A stretch of 64,000 nucleotides of DNA from Linepithema humile. Taxonomy: Eukaryota > Arthropoda > Insecta > Hymenoptera > Formicidae. Below, one piece after another: positions 50,580 through 62,930 of the stretch (the first letter of the stretch is position 1; each line of letters starts with the position of its first letter). The translations under genes and the position numbers were made by a program. The DNA lies in contig NC_090134.1 of assembly GCF_040581485.1 (NCBI RefSeq), positions 3,596,001-3,660,000 of the forward strand. The letters are read 5' to 3'. Under the pieces are notes generated by a model. The model did no database searches. It saw only the letters and a list, made by a program, of their open reading frames with translations, and had not been told where the DNA came from.

Positions 50580-51250
50580 ACGACGAGTGCTTCGCTCCCG
50601 CCGAATCCTTTGCAATACTCGTCACACAAGGATACACCTCCCGATCACATTTGCCGTAACGTTTCGCGTCCGGGCACGTCCTTCTGTCTTTCTCTCTCTC
50701 TCCTTTTTATCTCAGATATTCCTTCGGGAGAGAAGCGGAGGGGAACGATCGGCCGCGGATTCTCGCGAGTCCCTGCGCCTCGCCGAAACTCGCAGGAGTG
50801 CGAGAACGTCTCTCCTCTCGAGGTGGCTTCTTCTCGGCGAGAAGCCAGCCGGCTCCGGGACGAAACGACGACGACGACGAGCGCGCGGAGCAGACGACCC
50901 TGAAAGTCGTCTGTGGACTTTCACGAACGCGAGCACTTTGCCGGTCGGAGTCACCACGAGAGTGTGCACCGGAGGAGAGCGTGTTCCTCCCGCTCTCTCG
51001 TCCCTGTCCCCTGTCCTGCCGACTCGTCCCCTCTTCCTCCCCAGCCTTCTGCCGTTCGCGAACCGTCCCCTTCCTCGGTGTGCCCTCTCTTCCCCATCCT
51101 ATCGCCACGTCGTCCCCCCTTTTCGTCCTCCTTCGCACAGCCGCCGGCTCCTTCGCCCGTCCATGGTCCTGCGGTCCTCCCTGAGGTGAAGCGAGGCACC
51201 GCTCGATTCTCCCGTTAATCTGAACGATGGGTTGCCGATGCTTTAAGCAG
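50580..51250. promoter_or_regulatory. CpG-rich block, candidate promoter/5' UTR
   Basis: Dense CpG and a strong strand asymmetry (CT-rich on plus, GA-rich on minus) over about 670 bp. Long overlapping frames are open on both strands, which argues for composition rather than coding. Its position 0.9-1.5 kb 5' of the 910-aa start suits a minus-strand promoter and first exon. No core promoter element was assigned. Confidence 0.4.
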
Positions 51251-52580
51251 CCATGAAATGTGTCAAGCACGTAAAGCTCGAAGTCATCTCATCGACTTTT
51301 AAATCAGTTAAGTCTACGAGACATCGATAGAAAGCTCGCAGTTTTTCCGAGAGAAAGCTTATATTCTTGAGAAAATATATGCTAATTTGCGAGAGGACTC
51401 AAATCTTCAAAAATTAAAAGCTTTCAGGCAGTTTTAGGATATTAGTAATGCAGCAAATAGTGTGCAATAATTTAATTCTGAATTCACTGCAAAAGTGGGA
51501 CAAATAACAGAAAAATGTCCGACGACATCGTTGTAATAACTAGTGCGAAAAATGGATAGCGATTTATTTTTTTCGATGGGGACAGAACGAGAGCGGAAGC
51601 CTCGTCTTTCACTTTCGAGGTGTAACCGAGCGTCCGTGCGGAAATTAATGACACACTTTGAACGTGAAAGAGGCTAAACGCGAAAATGTAAAAAAAAAAT
51701 AAACGATATATGAGATTCTCGTTACACACTGATAAACTACGAGATATCACAAGTGAATCGTTTGCAAACTTTCCTTTCAGAGTCGCGTTTCTAATGGCAT
51801 TGAGTTAAGAAATTAACCAATTTCGAGGAAACACGTCGGAAAATTAATAAATTCTCGAGAATTAATTCGGCATGAATGCAGTAATGAATTAGGAGCCTTA
51901 ACGCTCGAGCGTGCCGTATAACGAGTCTCTTCGGCGCGTAGATTTGCGCGTAAAACTCAGCTAAGCGGAGGTGGACGTCGCGAATACTTCCGCAGGAACT
52001 TCGGGAATGTCGTCGGTGTTAAAGACGCCGCTGTCCGCTGTCAGTCGCGGTTCGCGGCTTAATGAGATCTTAGCCATTCCTTAATAAGGCTGTGGCTGCG
52101 TAAAAAAAAAAAGGTTAATATTCCGCGGGAACATTACTTAGCGCGTGTTTACGTTCGCGCCGGGGAAAATCAGGCGACATAATCGTTGACGAAGGGGGGA
52201 AAACCGGAAAGGTGAGTGGCTAAAAAGGAGAGAAGCACCCACAAATCGTATGACGTGGTCCGACTCGTAAAATCGTTTTTCCCTTATCTCGCAGAAAGTC
52301 ACGGGAGATTCGATGAAATTGCATGCTGGCGCGGATCGCGATATGCCAGAAATGGAAAGTTGAAGCTACCACTGATCATCAGCAGGAACGTTTTAAGAAC
52401 TTTTCGGGCCCGCAATGTATGTAAAATTATTTGTAAACTATACATATAAATGTATGAGAATGTGGTATATAAGCTGCGTATATCGATTTTGTGATAAAAT
52501 ATATATAATGTCAGAGAGATTTCCAATTAATTTGTATTGATCTAATAAGATCTTCGAGATTTGTAAACGCTATACGTATT

Positions 52581-52731
52581 GCTATACGCAATAATTTTAT
52601 ACATAAATTTGTGTAGATTACTTTATGAGTAAAACTCTCGATTTATGTGCGTTAATAAGTTTTACTCATAAAGTAAAACTCTCGATTTATGTAATTTATA
52701 CAAATTTATGTATAAAATTATTGCGTTTAGC
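52581..52731. mobile_element. 151-bp nested foldback element
   Basis: The outer arms 52581-52612 and 52700-52731 are 32-bp inverted repeats with one mismatch. An inner pair, 52620-52636 and 52658-52674, is a perfect 17-bp inverted repeat. The 20-bp word GTAAAACTCTCGATTTATGT also occurs twice in direct orientation in the middle. The element is non-coding. The left flank repeats GCTATACG (52569-52576 and 52581-52588). It could be a small MITE or an inverted duplication made by template switching. Confidence 0.6.
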
Positions 52732-54473
52732 TTGACAAAATATTGCCAATTTGCAATAACTATGCAGAAAAAACGTTTATAAATCAAGTTAAAAATTCCA
52801 GAACTGTAGTCTAACTGCGCGCAAGGTTAACGAACGACCCGTTGCTGGCGAGGGGGCAGGAGTCAACCCGTGAATCACCGCCAAATAAGCGTTGACCTTC
52901 CATGACACGAAAGCGCAACATAAAGGAAGAAAACGATATTTTCTTCGACGAAACGCACAATCGAGTCATCCGTGCGCACCTAATCGCTTCTCTACCTCGC
53001 GGCTGCAGGGCGGGATTTTATTACATTGTTCTCTCGTCTTCAGTAAATGTAAAAATTTCTTTTCATGTATCTTGACGCGCTAAAAATTATCTTTATGCAT
53101 AAAAAATGGATGATGTAATACACACAATACTTACAACATTGCTATATATAATAAAATTGGCTTGTATGTAAAAAGTGCTAAATTTTAAATATTAATATTA
53201 AAAGAAAAAAATGCCAAAACAGACAATATTATTAGAAGATTAAACATGACTTTTGATTAATAACTATGATAATATTATGTTCTACAAAAATATGATAATA
53301 TTATTATTTACAATTATAAAAACAAACTTAATAGTTATTCACTGATGATCATTCACCGATGCACCCAAGCATGATATTTCCTGGTGTACAACGATTTTTC
53401 CACTATACGAGAGAGACAATAAAAGCCACGGCGGCATTGAACGAGCGAAATATCACCGTTCCCCGTTGCAGCGTGAATAATTGCTAAATTAGCTGAATCG
53501 TTGCTCGCGCGCATCGATGATTAGCTATCGCGGAATAATTTATATCTCACGGCGAGCAGCGTTTACAGCGATTAAAAGCCGTTGTGCGGCAAGCCGATGC
53601 GGCTCGATGGGGTCTCGATCGAACGTATTTCTTCGCATTTAATTCGACTTTTCGAGCGCGCGAATCGCGAACACGCGTTATTAATCGCGCGTGTCCCATA
53701 AACGGGCTTTCACTCTTGCGTCACGCCAGTAAAGCTAGACAATCGGTCGATGTTTTATATTATACATGTATCACGTCTCCCGTTTCGAGCATCGGACGTG
53801 TAACAATGACACGATGATATCTTGATCAATTGCGTTGCGCGCGCTCTGCAACGTGTCTTTTTCAGGATAATTCATTAAATCCTCGCGCAATCGCACGAAT
53901 GCAGCAATATTTGCTGCCGCCGACAATAAAAGCCCTGATGTGTCATGTAATTAATTATTGTAGTTCTCAAGACGATAATTTTCCTGAAATCGACATAAAT
54001 AATTTATTGCTTATTTTATTGTGATTGAATTCCAGAGTGTATTTAAATTTGAAGAAAAGAGGGGGCAGATGATCAAACCGAACATCGCATGCCGTTTCTT
54101 GTTCTGATCATGGACATCGTGAAATACTGACGTGTAATTTTACGATTCCGGCCGCGAGGCCGGAGTAGAAGGGCTGGTTATCCATAATCGGAGAGGACGA
54201 ACCGTTTTCAGATAACATGCCCGCTGTTTCATAGATCCAAGCGCCGCAAATGGACACAATTAAGTTCCGCTTTACGCTTCGTTCGCTTTTAATTGCCCGA
54301 TGAATTTTCAACTACATGAATCTACCCACAAAGATATGAGAGAGTAAGAAAGAGAGAAAAGTGGCAACGAGAAAGAAGAGATCGCATTTCACAATGTCGT
54401 TTTATAGACGGTATAAATAATAAGCAGGCTCGTGACTTGAGAATTTTTTGATCAAGTAAATTCGGTATTTCCA

Positions 54474-54494
54474 ACACACACACACACACACACA
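54474..54494. repeat. (AC)n microsatellite
   Basis: About ten uninterrupted AC units. It is a likely polymorphic simple repeat. Confidence 0.95.
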
Positions 54495-57400
54495 ACTCCT
54501 ACGCTAAATCTTAAAATCTCCCGATTACTCATGTAACGGTCGCTAGTCATTTGATAGTCGTGTCCCAACCAAGGAATTATTACCGTTACTACTATTATTA
54601 TTGAATACATTATTGTAATATGTATATAATTATCCTGCCTACTGATAAAAAATAATTTAATGTGCATTAAAATTATTTCAACTTTCACAAATTATATTTT
54701 TAAGTGCAAAAAACGAATGGCATAAATAAATATCATTTTAAATTGATAGTGATATCGATACTGCTATTTCTTACGGCGCGCCGAATACTTTTAAAAGCAT
54801 TTTTGCCTGAAATGTCTGCCTAATTAGAGCGCAGAAAATTAGTGCAAGATAACAGTTGACATCTAGAAAGTAAAATAATTGAAAAGTGTCGCGCGCACTT
54901 CGCGAAGAATGCGATGTAAAAATAAATTGAGTATCACGATTACCTGTTCAAGTGGCGTAAGACGCGTGTCAGATAAGAACTTCATAGCTGGCGAAGTCAT
55001 TTCGTTCCGCAGCATGGAAACACGGTAAAAGTGCTGTTAGTGGTATCGAAAGCTGCGATAAAAAGAAAGCAAAAACGGAATCACTTTACTTGCTCTAACG
55101 ATCCAGTTATATTTTAGATGCTTCAATATAAAAGACTCGTAATTTAATGCTCCACAATTAAAATAATAATATTCTATTTCAAATTTTACAATAATTTCTT
55201 ATTAAAATTATTAATGCATGAAGCACTATCAAAATTTTTATATTAAATTTTGGATGCACTTTTGAAAAACAAAGTAGACATGTTCGTTACAGCATACGAG
55301 AAATATAGACTTATGTAAGACTGAAAAAGAGTTCTGCAATGAAGAATTTCGCAATCTCAAGTAAATGACCGAGGCTAATGATTTCCTATTTTCCCATTCG
55401 ACGATAATCGCAGCGAATACTTCCTTCGCTTAAAATCGTTTCTCGTAAAATCCTCGGATATATCCCTGCGTGTGGGCCGCGACATGGTCCTGTCGCAACG
55501 CCCCCGCATTTTTGCACGCCGAGCTGTGATCACACGGTGAACGGAGGCCCCTTACACGCGTGTACGACCGCGTATCGACCTTTTCGCCCGAAATGGCAAG
55601 ATCGAGGATATACCTTGAATCGAATTGATTAACACTTTGACTATCCATGCTTTGTCAAAGCGTTGATTTCGAAGAAATCTGTCAATTAGGGCCGTTCACG
55701 AATTTAATCTGCATTTCTAATTTTCTTCTTTTATGCTTATTGCGTTTTCAGACGCAAACTTTCAATTAATAAAAACAATATTAACATCCGTAATTTTTTA
55801 TGAGTTATTTTATTTACACGAGTGTAATATAAATAATTTTTAAATAAACTAAGTACTATTTCAAAGTTTATAATATGCCATAGATTGTGATAATCAGACC
55901 TAAAAGTGTTAACTAGAGTAAATGAACACTCGATATAGAAATATTCTCGCAATGCTCATCTTTGGGCGTGTTTTCTTCGAGAAAGCGTATGAAAACGAGA
56001 GCTCGATTTATAAGTAGATACAGACGTACACAGTTGTCCGTAAGACAGACGTTGCCCACATATTTCTCGGGATTCAAGGGCGCCACCATACGCGCTGTGC
56101 AACAGTTTTAAAACGTCATTCACACCGACAAGACCCTCCCAACTAATCACCGGAGGAGTTAATGAGCGCGCGCCGATTTCCATCCTACCTAGTCGTGACC
56201 GATATTCTCTGCGTTCATCAGCGAAGAAACGCAACGATGACGACAATCGATGCCTTTTATATAGACTTTACGACTCGCATAAATAATCGAGTATTTCATA
56301 TTTTTTTGCAGAAGTTTAAACAAATTTTTTTATAGCTATACAATCTTTTAATTATACTATTAAAATTTTTAATTTCTCGAGAAATAATGGCGTTCCTTAA
56401 GTGCGTTAAAAAAATTCTTCTTATCTTGTTAAAGAAATCTACGCTATATATCGAGAGGAAATGAAATAATCAAACCCTAAAATAAACATTTTCCTCAAAT
56501 TTATCGACTTATATATATCATCACTCTCAGATGTATTTACAATAACTCATATTTATCTACCACTCGTCTGGCACACTTACATCTATCTACATTTATCGCA
56601 TGACACCTACGCGTAAGGCAGAAAAATATTAGCGCATCGGAGAAGGCCGTCTTCTTTCTCGAACGCGTTATATATAAAAAACTGTTTTGATATGCAAAGA
56701 GTAGCTCAAGATCAGCTTAAGCATGACAGTGTGTCGGCGGATGATCCATTCTGTGCGTCATGTTTACCTCAATTTACAAGTTAATTGTTTCGAGAATATA
56801 TCGAAACCGATGACAAATTTTTTTCGCCTCTCATTATATCATCGCGTCGCTCGCGCTATCATTGCTTATCCGCGACCTCGAAATACATCCGACGTGACGG
56901 ATTGCGCCGGATCCGGGAACGACCGTTCGAGGCGCGCCGCGCGAAAGAAATGCTCTAATTGCATTTACCGCGAGCGACCCGTTAAGCATTTAGCGGTGCA
57001 TGTCACAATTGTTCCCCCGACCCTCGCGTAATGTATAGCGGTGACTCACTTACGCCGCGTTCTCGTTTCACTGGAGAACAGCGATTCCTGCTCGTGCGTT
57101 CTGGCGCAACCCGAAAGTATCGCGAACATATTCCGATCAATATCGGAAACAAGCGTTACATATCGAAGTTCTTGAAAAATACTCAGAAAATAATTGTTTA
57201 ATAATTAGTAAAAATATATAACTAACATCTCTTCACTTTCCTTATTTTATTGCTTAATTACTTCTTTATTTCTTTGCAGAAAGACTTTTGTTACGTTTTT
57301 TAATATAATATTTATATATATAATTCTGCTTAGTATTTTAAATTGAAAAATTTTTTAACGGCATTTTTATTTTTATTTTGATCTTTAAACCAGTGATAGG

Positions 57401-57500
57401 AGATCTTTAGAATTTTGACATTTATCTTAGATGTTTAAACGTCACTTAAGATATACTGTGATGATATACGAAAGTTCTAAAAACATACTATGTTGAGATA

Positions 57501-57533
57501 TTTTATGGTTCCATCACATCTGGAACCATAAAA
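57501..57533. repeat. Perfect 12-bp hairpin
   Basis: TTTTATGGTTCC and its exact reverse complement, separated by 9 bases. It has no run of T and no neighbouring gene to explain it. Confidence 0.7.
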
Positions 57534-59076
57534 AGCAAAAGGATAATACTGAATTAATATCTTATGAGAGGCTTATAACGACTGCAATTCTGGTCGAACA
57601 AAAATACTCATTCTACCACCGTCTAACCGACAACTGCTTTTTGCTAGCAATGCCGTTATGCCGTTTATATAGCGAAAAACTTGGCGGCTGTCCGAGAAAC
57701 GTAGTCGATGTATTTATTAGGAACATATCGCGTTCTCGAAAATGATCAAAGTCGAATAACGTGTTCGAGAGTTCGGTCTCTCATTTAATCGCAAAGGATT
57801 ATCTATTAAAATTTTATACCCGTCAGTTAAATTTATTAGCCGTACACATCTTGAGTTGATTACAATCCTCTCAATCTTATTCCATTATTTTTGAATGAAG
57901 TGATTGCAAAACATGAAAATAAATAACATGGAGTTTAATCTTCTTAAAAACTAGATGATTCATCAAAATATATTATATCAAGCAATTTTATAAAAACACA
58001 TTATGTCTAAATTTATATATTATTTTGCAAGTTTATTTATCGTGAGATTTTTATTTCACGGAGAACACAATATCATAATGGAAGCAGATAGAAGCTTGAA
58101 GCATCATTTGCGGTATTTTTCGTAGAACGTTCACCGATTCCTGTTCCGTTGTTTGCATTCATTTTAAAGCTGAATTATCTATTAATAGGATGAATCAATT
58201 ATACAAGTAATATCTATTTCTAACTCTAAAATAAATGCAGATACTTTGTTATTGCGATAAATTAATCACGAAAATGCACTTTTCTATTAAATAAATTGAA
58301 TGAAATCTGCACGAAAAAGAAATCTATTAGATTTATCACTCGCCGTTAGCAACAATTTTTTCACCTCGCTTTATCTTGTCATCACTTGCGTATCGATCCG
58401 ATCGCTTTCAAGCAAAGTAACGTTACTGACGCCTACTCATAGGCTACGTAGGTGTCTAATTATGCAAATATATTTAATTTAATGATAGTTTTACAATGTA
58501 TAAACTGCTTTATTAGTCTCGGTTATTCTAGGCGCCAATTGGTCGGCACATAAATACAGATAGCAGTACTGAACAGGGGTCGGTAAGCATTCCATGAAAA
58601 ACGCCGGGATGATTACTCGTAGACTTCTCTCTGGTTAGTGAATCAGACTTCTCTCTGGTGGTCTTTACGTGAGGTCTGATGTTATCGAAAGCCGGCATTT
58701 CAGCGTTCTGCAAATCAGAACTCGCAATAATTGAATCGCATCCCGCGAACATGTAATCGATAATTCTCTACGTAATAGATTAAAACAAAAGAAACGTATC
58801 ATATTTTTTGCAAAAGATAATTTTAAGTGGTAAAATAATTTAATCGTATTATGATTTTAAATTCTTAGTTCGAGATCCAACGCACACATTATTTTTTTTA
58901 TTGAAAAAATAAATAAACGTTTTTTTATATTTTTTAAATATTTTGATCTTACATTTAATTTTCGTTTTTCAATATCTTTATAAAAAGTAAGCAATTGTAA
59001 TTGAATTGCCTGAACTTTCAAAAGCTGCTGCAACAGTAGCATTGTATTTTCGGATATACTAAAAAATACCTGCAAA

Positions 59077-59126
59077 CTAGATCATAAATCTAGTAATCGG
59101 ATTTCATACCTATCGAAATCCGATTA
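59077..59126. repeat. Two adjacent hairpins
   Basis: CTAGAT...ATCTAG with a 5-base loop is followed directly by TAATCGGATTTC...GAAATCCGATTA (59094-59105 with 59115-59126), a perfect 12-bp stem with a 9-base loop. Confidence 0.65.
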
Positions 59127-59629
59127 TATGACCTAAATCATGCATAATATTTGTTCGACCTATATGCGGTACTCAATTGAAATTGTTAATTGTTAATAGC
59201 CGCAAGTTATATCGGTGTTTTGAAGTCATTAAACCGATACGAGAAACAGAACTTTATCAATAATTGATTTACAGTAAAATTAACATTAAAATAAATAAAC
59301 TGAAATAGATATTAATTAAATAAAAATATTTAGAAGATTTCTTGTGACGTTACTCGATTCTCTACGTCTATTGCACGAATATAAATATATATTAATACAA
59401 CAAGCAATATTTTTACTTGAAATACAGAACTTTTCCAATTTTTTGTTTGTTTTATTTTTCTCTTGTGGCCTAAGATCTATGTTATCCTCTAGTTTCTTGA
59501 GGGAATACACAAATATGTCGGAAGTCTCTGAGATTACCATAATCTTGCTACTCGTGACAGCTGCAAACCGAGAAAGGACGAATTCTCCGGTGAGCAGCCA
59601 TTGCCGACGCGAAGACAAACATTGACATT

Positions 59630-59683
59630 GAGCCGAGGCGTAATGATGTCACTCGCACGGAAGTGACATCATTTTGTCGGCTC
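59630..59683. repeat. Two-tier hairpin, possible small RNA precursor
   Basis: The outer stem GAGCCGA/TCGGCTC (7 bp) and inner stem AATGATGTCACT/AGTGACATCATT (12 bp, perfect) are separated by a small internal loop (5 and 3 bases), with an 8-base terminal loop. The shape resembles a short miRNA precursor, but 54 nt is on the small side. The sequence matches no miRNA I can recall. A decayed foldback element, or two TGACATCA-like CREB/ATF half-sites, are alternatives. Confidence 0.35.
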
Positions 59684-62600
59684 TTTCGTCTGACCCACGA
59701 ATAATTTGCAGCTCGTCCAGACTGACCTTTATTTAAATTGCACGTTCGATGTGCATGACGAATTTAGTGTGCATGCTAGATCTCGAATAAAAATGAATAA
59801 TATACATTTACGCAAAAAATTAATGTAAACAATAACTGTATGTAAATGTAAACAATGTAATGTGAATATAATAATTCTACATCAATCCTTATAATGCAAT
59901 TCTGACATATTGTAAACTCTGCAAAATTATGACATAAATTAGCAGTTGTTCGCACTTTGAATTTATCCGGAATCCGTTTTATGAACGTATTAAAAATAAT
60001 TAGCAATCCGAAAAATGAGAATTTTCAGTATGCGATGCACGCGTGATATCACTCGCGATAAACCACAGTTGGCGCCATAAATTTATATGGTATCCATCTA
60101 TAGTATTTTATAGTATTATTTATTTTTCATCCTTGAATTATAATATATGACCGAGGTTTTTACGGCTTCCGAATACAAAATCCGCATTTCTCTGCAATGC
60201 GATTCTGAATTTTCGATGCGGCTTTTCGTCCTGATTTCCGACAGATTCTACCCTGAATGGCGAGTCGCCAAACTTTCATACACAAGCTTACAATTTCCTC
60301 GTTCCCTCGTTTCTCCCAGTCGTTTTAATCACTGTCTCTCCCGAGGTTCGCTCGCAATGCGGCTGTAATGCACCGCTCGCTGCTAATGCAACGAACTTAT
60401 TAAGTTACCCAACTCGGATTCTTAAGAATCGAATCATCAACAAGGAAGAATTTATTAACGCTGCACAGCGGTCGTTGATTGCCGACTCACACTAAATTAA
60501 ATTTAACACGATCATGATTGCACGTGTGCTGTTGCCTGAGATAATGCCCGTTTCACTTGTGGTATGTTATGTTCTTTTTATTACTATCATTTAATTTTTT
60601 GTCTACAATCCCTGTGAATTTTAAATTGCTTCACTAAACGCACGACTCTGCGTCATTTGTGACTCATAACTTCAAAAATCGTTCCTGAAGTGTGCAGAAT
60701 AAATATTGCAATAGTAAAAAAAGAGAATGTAATTTTATGGATATATCATTTCTATTCCACGTGAGTACATTCGATTTGACGATGCCTTTGATGCTAGAAA
60801 AATCCTTGATTCGTTGTGGGAGCAACTGCTATCGATCTGAAGGACTTCGCATCCTACATGCATTACTGCCAGTTGAGCTAAAATCTGGCCAATACAGTAT
60901 ATCGTAAGATCTTGGCATGATTAACCGTATTCCAAAAATTAGTTATAATTCTTTTATATACTTAGCTCTTTAAATTTACCGATACAGTCTAATTCTTATG
61001 TAATATTGCTTTTTAGCATACTATGTCGTGTTTAGTACACTAATTAGTAGTCTTATAATTTAGAAAAATATTTTATTATTTTATTTAATTATTGTGGAAT
61101 TAATTGATTTGACAAGCGGCGCAATTTAATTGAAAAGAGGGAATTCCTGACCAATATATCTTCAACACGCATAAACGAGAATTGCGAGGACCAGAGGTCT
61201 TCCGACACTGACATTCCCAAACGATTGTGTCACGCGTACCGATAAACTCTCGCGCTTTGCATGTCGGTCCACCCTATATGCATCGACTGTCAGATCGTAG
61301 TCACACGCTCCCCGGTTACGTGTCAGAATGCGTCCTAAACGATAGTATTAAATTCGCGGCGTGTAATGTATGCGATCCGATGAAAGCAAACAATCGCTGA
61401 GCGCGTTTGTGAAAATTGTTAACACGATATCGTTATCAATCCAGTATTTTCTTGCGAATTGTATCATTTGATATATATAAGTAGAGATGCAATATGCTTT
61501 TAAAGTATATATATATACAAATACAACGCAGCATTGGATAATCTGAAAATTATTAATTTTTAATTGTTTTCTACGATCTCTCGTAAGAATATAAGCAGAA
61601 AAAAATGCGATACACATAAAAGCGAGCGAGACTTTAATAAAAATTTTTTTAATTCAAGAATTATTTATAAATAAAACTTTTTCTAATTATCTAAAGTAAA
61701 TACCGAAGTGAAAAGCTTTGGTTTTACGGTAGATGAGTTCTTGAAAATTATCATTGGAATTTTTGCAAGTGGATGTGAAGAGAGATGTCCTATAATTAAT
61801 TCGCGAACACGCATAAAGGTTCGCGTGTGTTCAACTAACCAATGTCCACGATCGGAATGCCGTGCCACTCGATCGCTATATTTAGATGCACGAGTTTTAA
61901 TTAAGTATGTGACAACCCATCGTGTGTACGGTGACGGTACAACGGTAGAGAAACGATCGATATTCCTGATAGCCGATAATTCTAATAATTGTACAGCCGG
62001 ATTTATGCTGAGGATTACATTCGGTTTCTCTGTGGTAAAAGTCGAATTAGCCCGTTGCAAATTAGCCCATCTATTATGTATTTTATCAAACAGTTATCTC
62101 TATTTATAGCCTTCTATTTAAACATTCCATTATCTATTTAATCATAAAAATCATTGACGTTGTTAATAATGAAGTGTGCATAAATTCGACTGTGCAATCA
62201 TATATGACCGCTATACATTTTTAATGCCTCTGATTTATACACAATTATAATGGAATAATAAAATACAGAACAAGAACAATAATCAAATTATTAAATTTTA
62301 AAAGATAATTCACTTGCAGTTTGACGTGATAATTAAATCAATATCTGTTTCTACACATTGTTAAAAATAAAATTGTATAAAAATTTATTTTTAAATGTGG
62401 GGTCATAAGTTACTCAGTAAATTTTACGATCATCATGGGATCACATTAGACACATTACATGGTTCTAGAAAACGGACTCCGTTAAGTGGAGTTTAACGTC
62501 AGACGTCATGCGGTTTCAACGGCAAGATCGCCTCTCATTTCCCATTTATGTCATTACATATGCGATTCCACAAACCCCGAGAGATTACAGCTTCCCGTAA

Positions 62601-62879
62601 TAAACATAGTGCAAGTAATTACTAGAAATCTTGATGCCGCGATGGCGCGTCACTATTCATGATTAACTTATTTCTAAATATGAAATTTATCTGTAAAATT
62701 TCCGTGTGATATTAAAAATAAATATTTTTCAGATATGAAAATGTTTATAGAAAAACAATTTTTAAATACAAAAATTGATTCGGTGTTATTCGATAAACAC
62801 AAGTAAATAGATTAAAATTAAAACTTTTCATACTCTTTATCTTTCTTTCACTTTAGACACCTTTGTCTTCTGACGAATC

Positions 62880-62930
62880 ATTTCTTATTATTTTATTATA
62901 ATTTTATTTTGTAATAAAATAATAAGAAAT
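62880..62930. repeat. 19-bp perfect inverted repeat with AATAAA on both strands
   Basis: 62880-62898 and 62912-62930 are exact inverted copies around a 13-base spacer. Each arm contains AATAAA on the outward-reading strand, so the hairpin offers poly(A) hexamers in both directions. It is A/T-only except for one G/C pair per arm. Confidence 0.6.

Larger units (their letters stand above)
51251..57500. other. Intergenic or intronic, no gene seen
   Basis: AT-rich sequence with scattered CpG-rich patches (51.9-52.2, 53.45-53.8, 55.45-55.6, 56.85-57.1 kb) and no coherent exon. It holds the nested foldback at 52581-52731 and a CA microsatellite at 54474-54494. Confidence 0.5.

Noticed and set aside
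50547..51270. Frames up to 200 codons on both strands
   Set aside because: Several frames are open simultaneously because stops are depleted in GC-rich sequence. No frame has convincing coding bias or a known motif.
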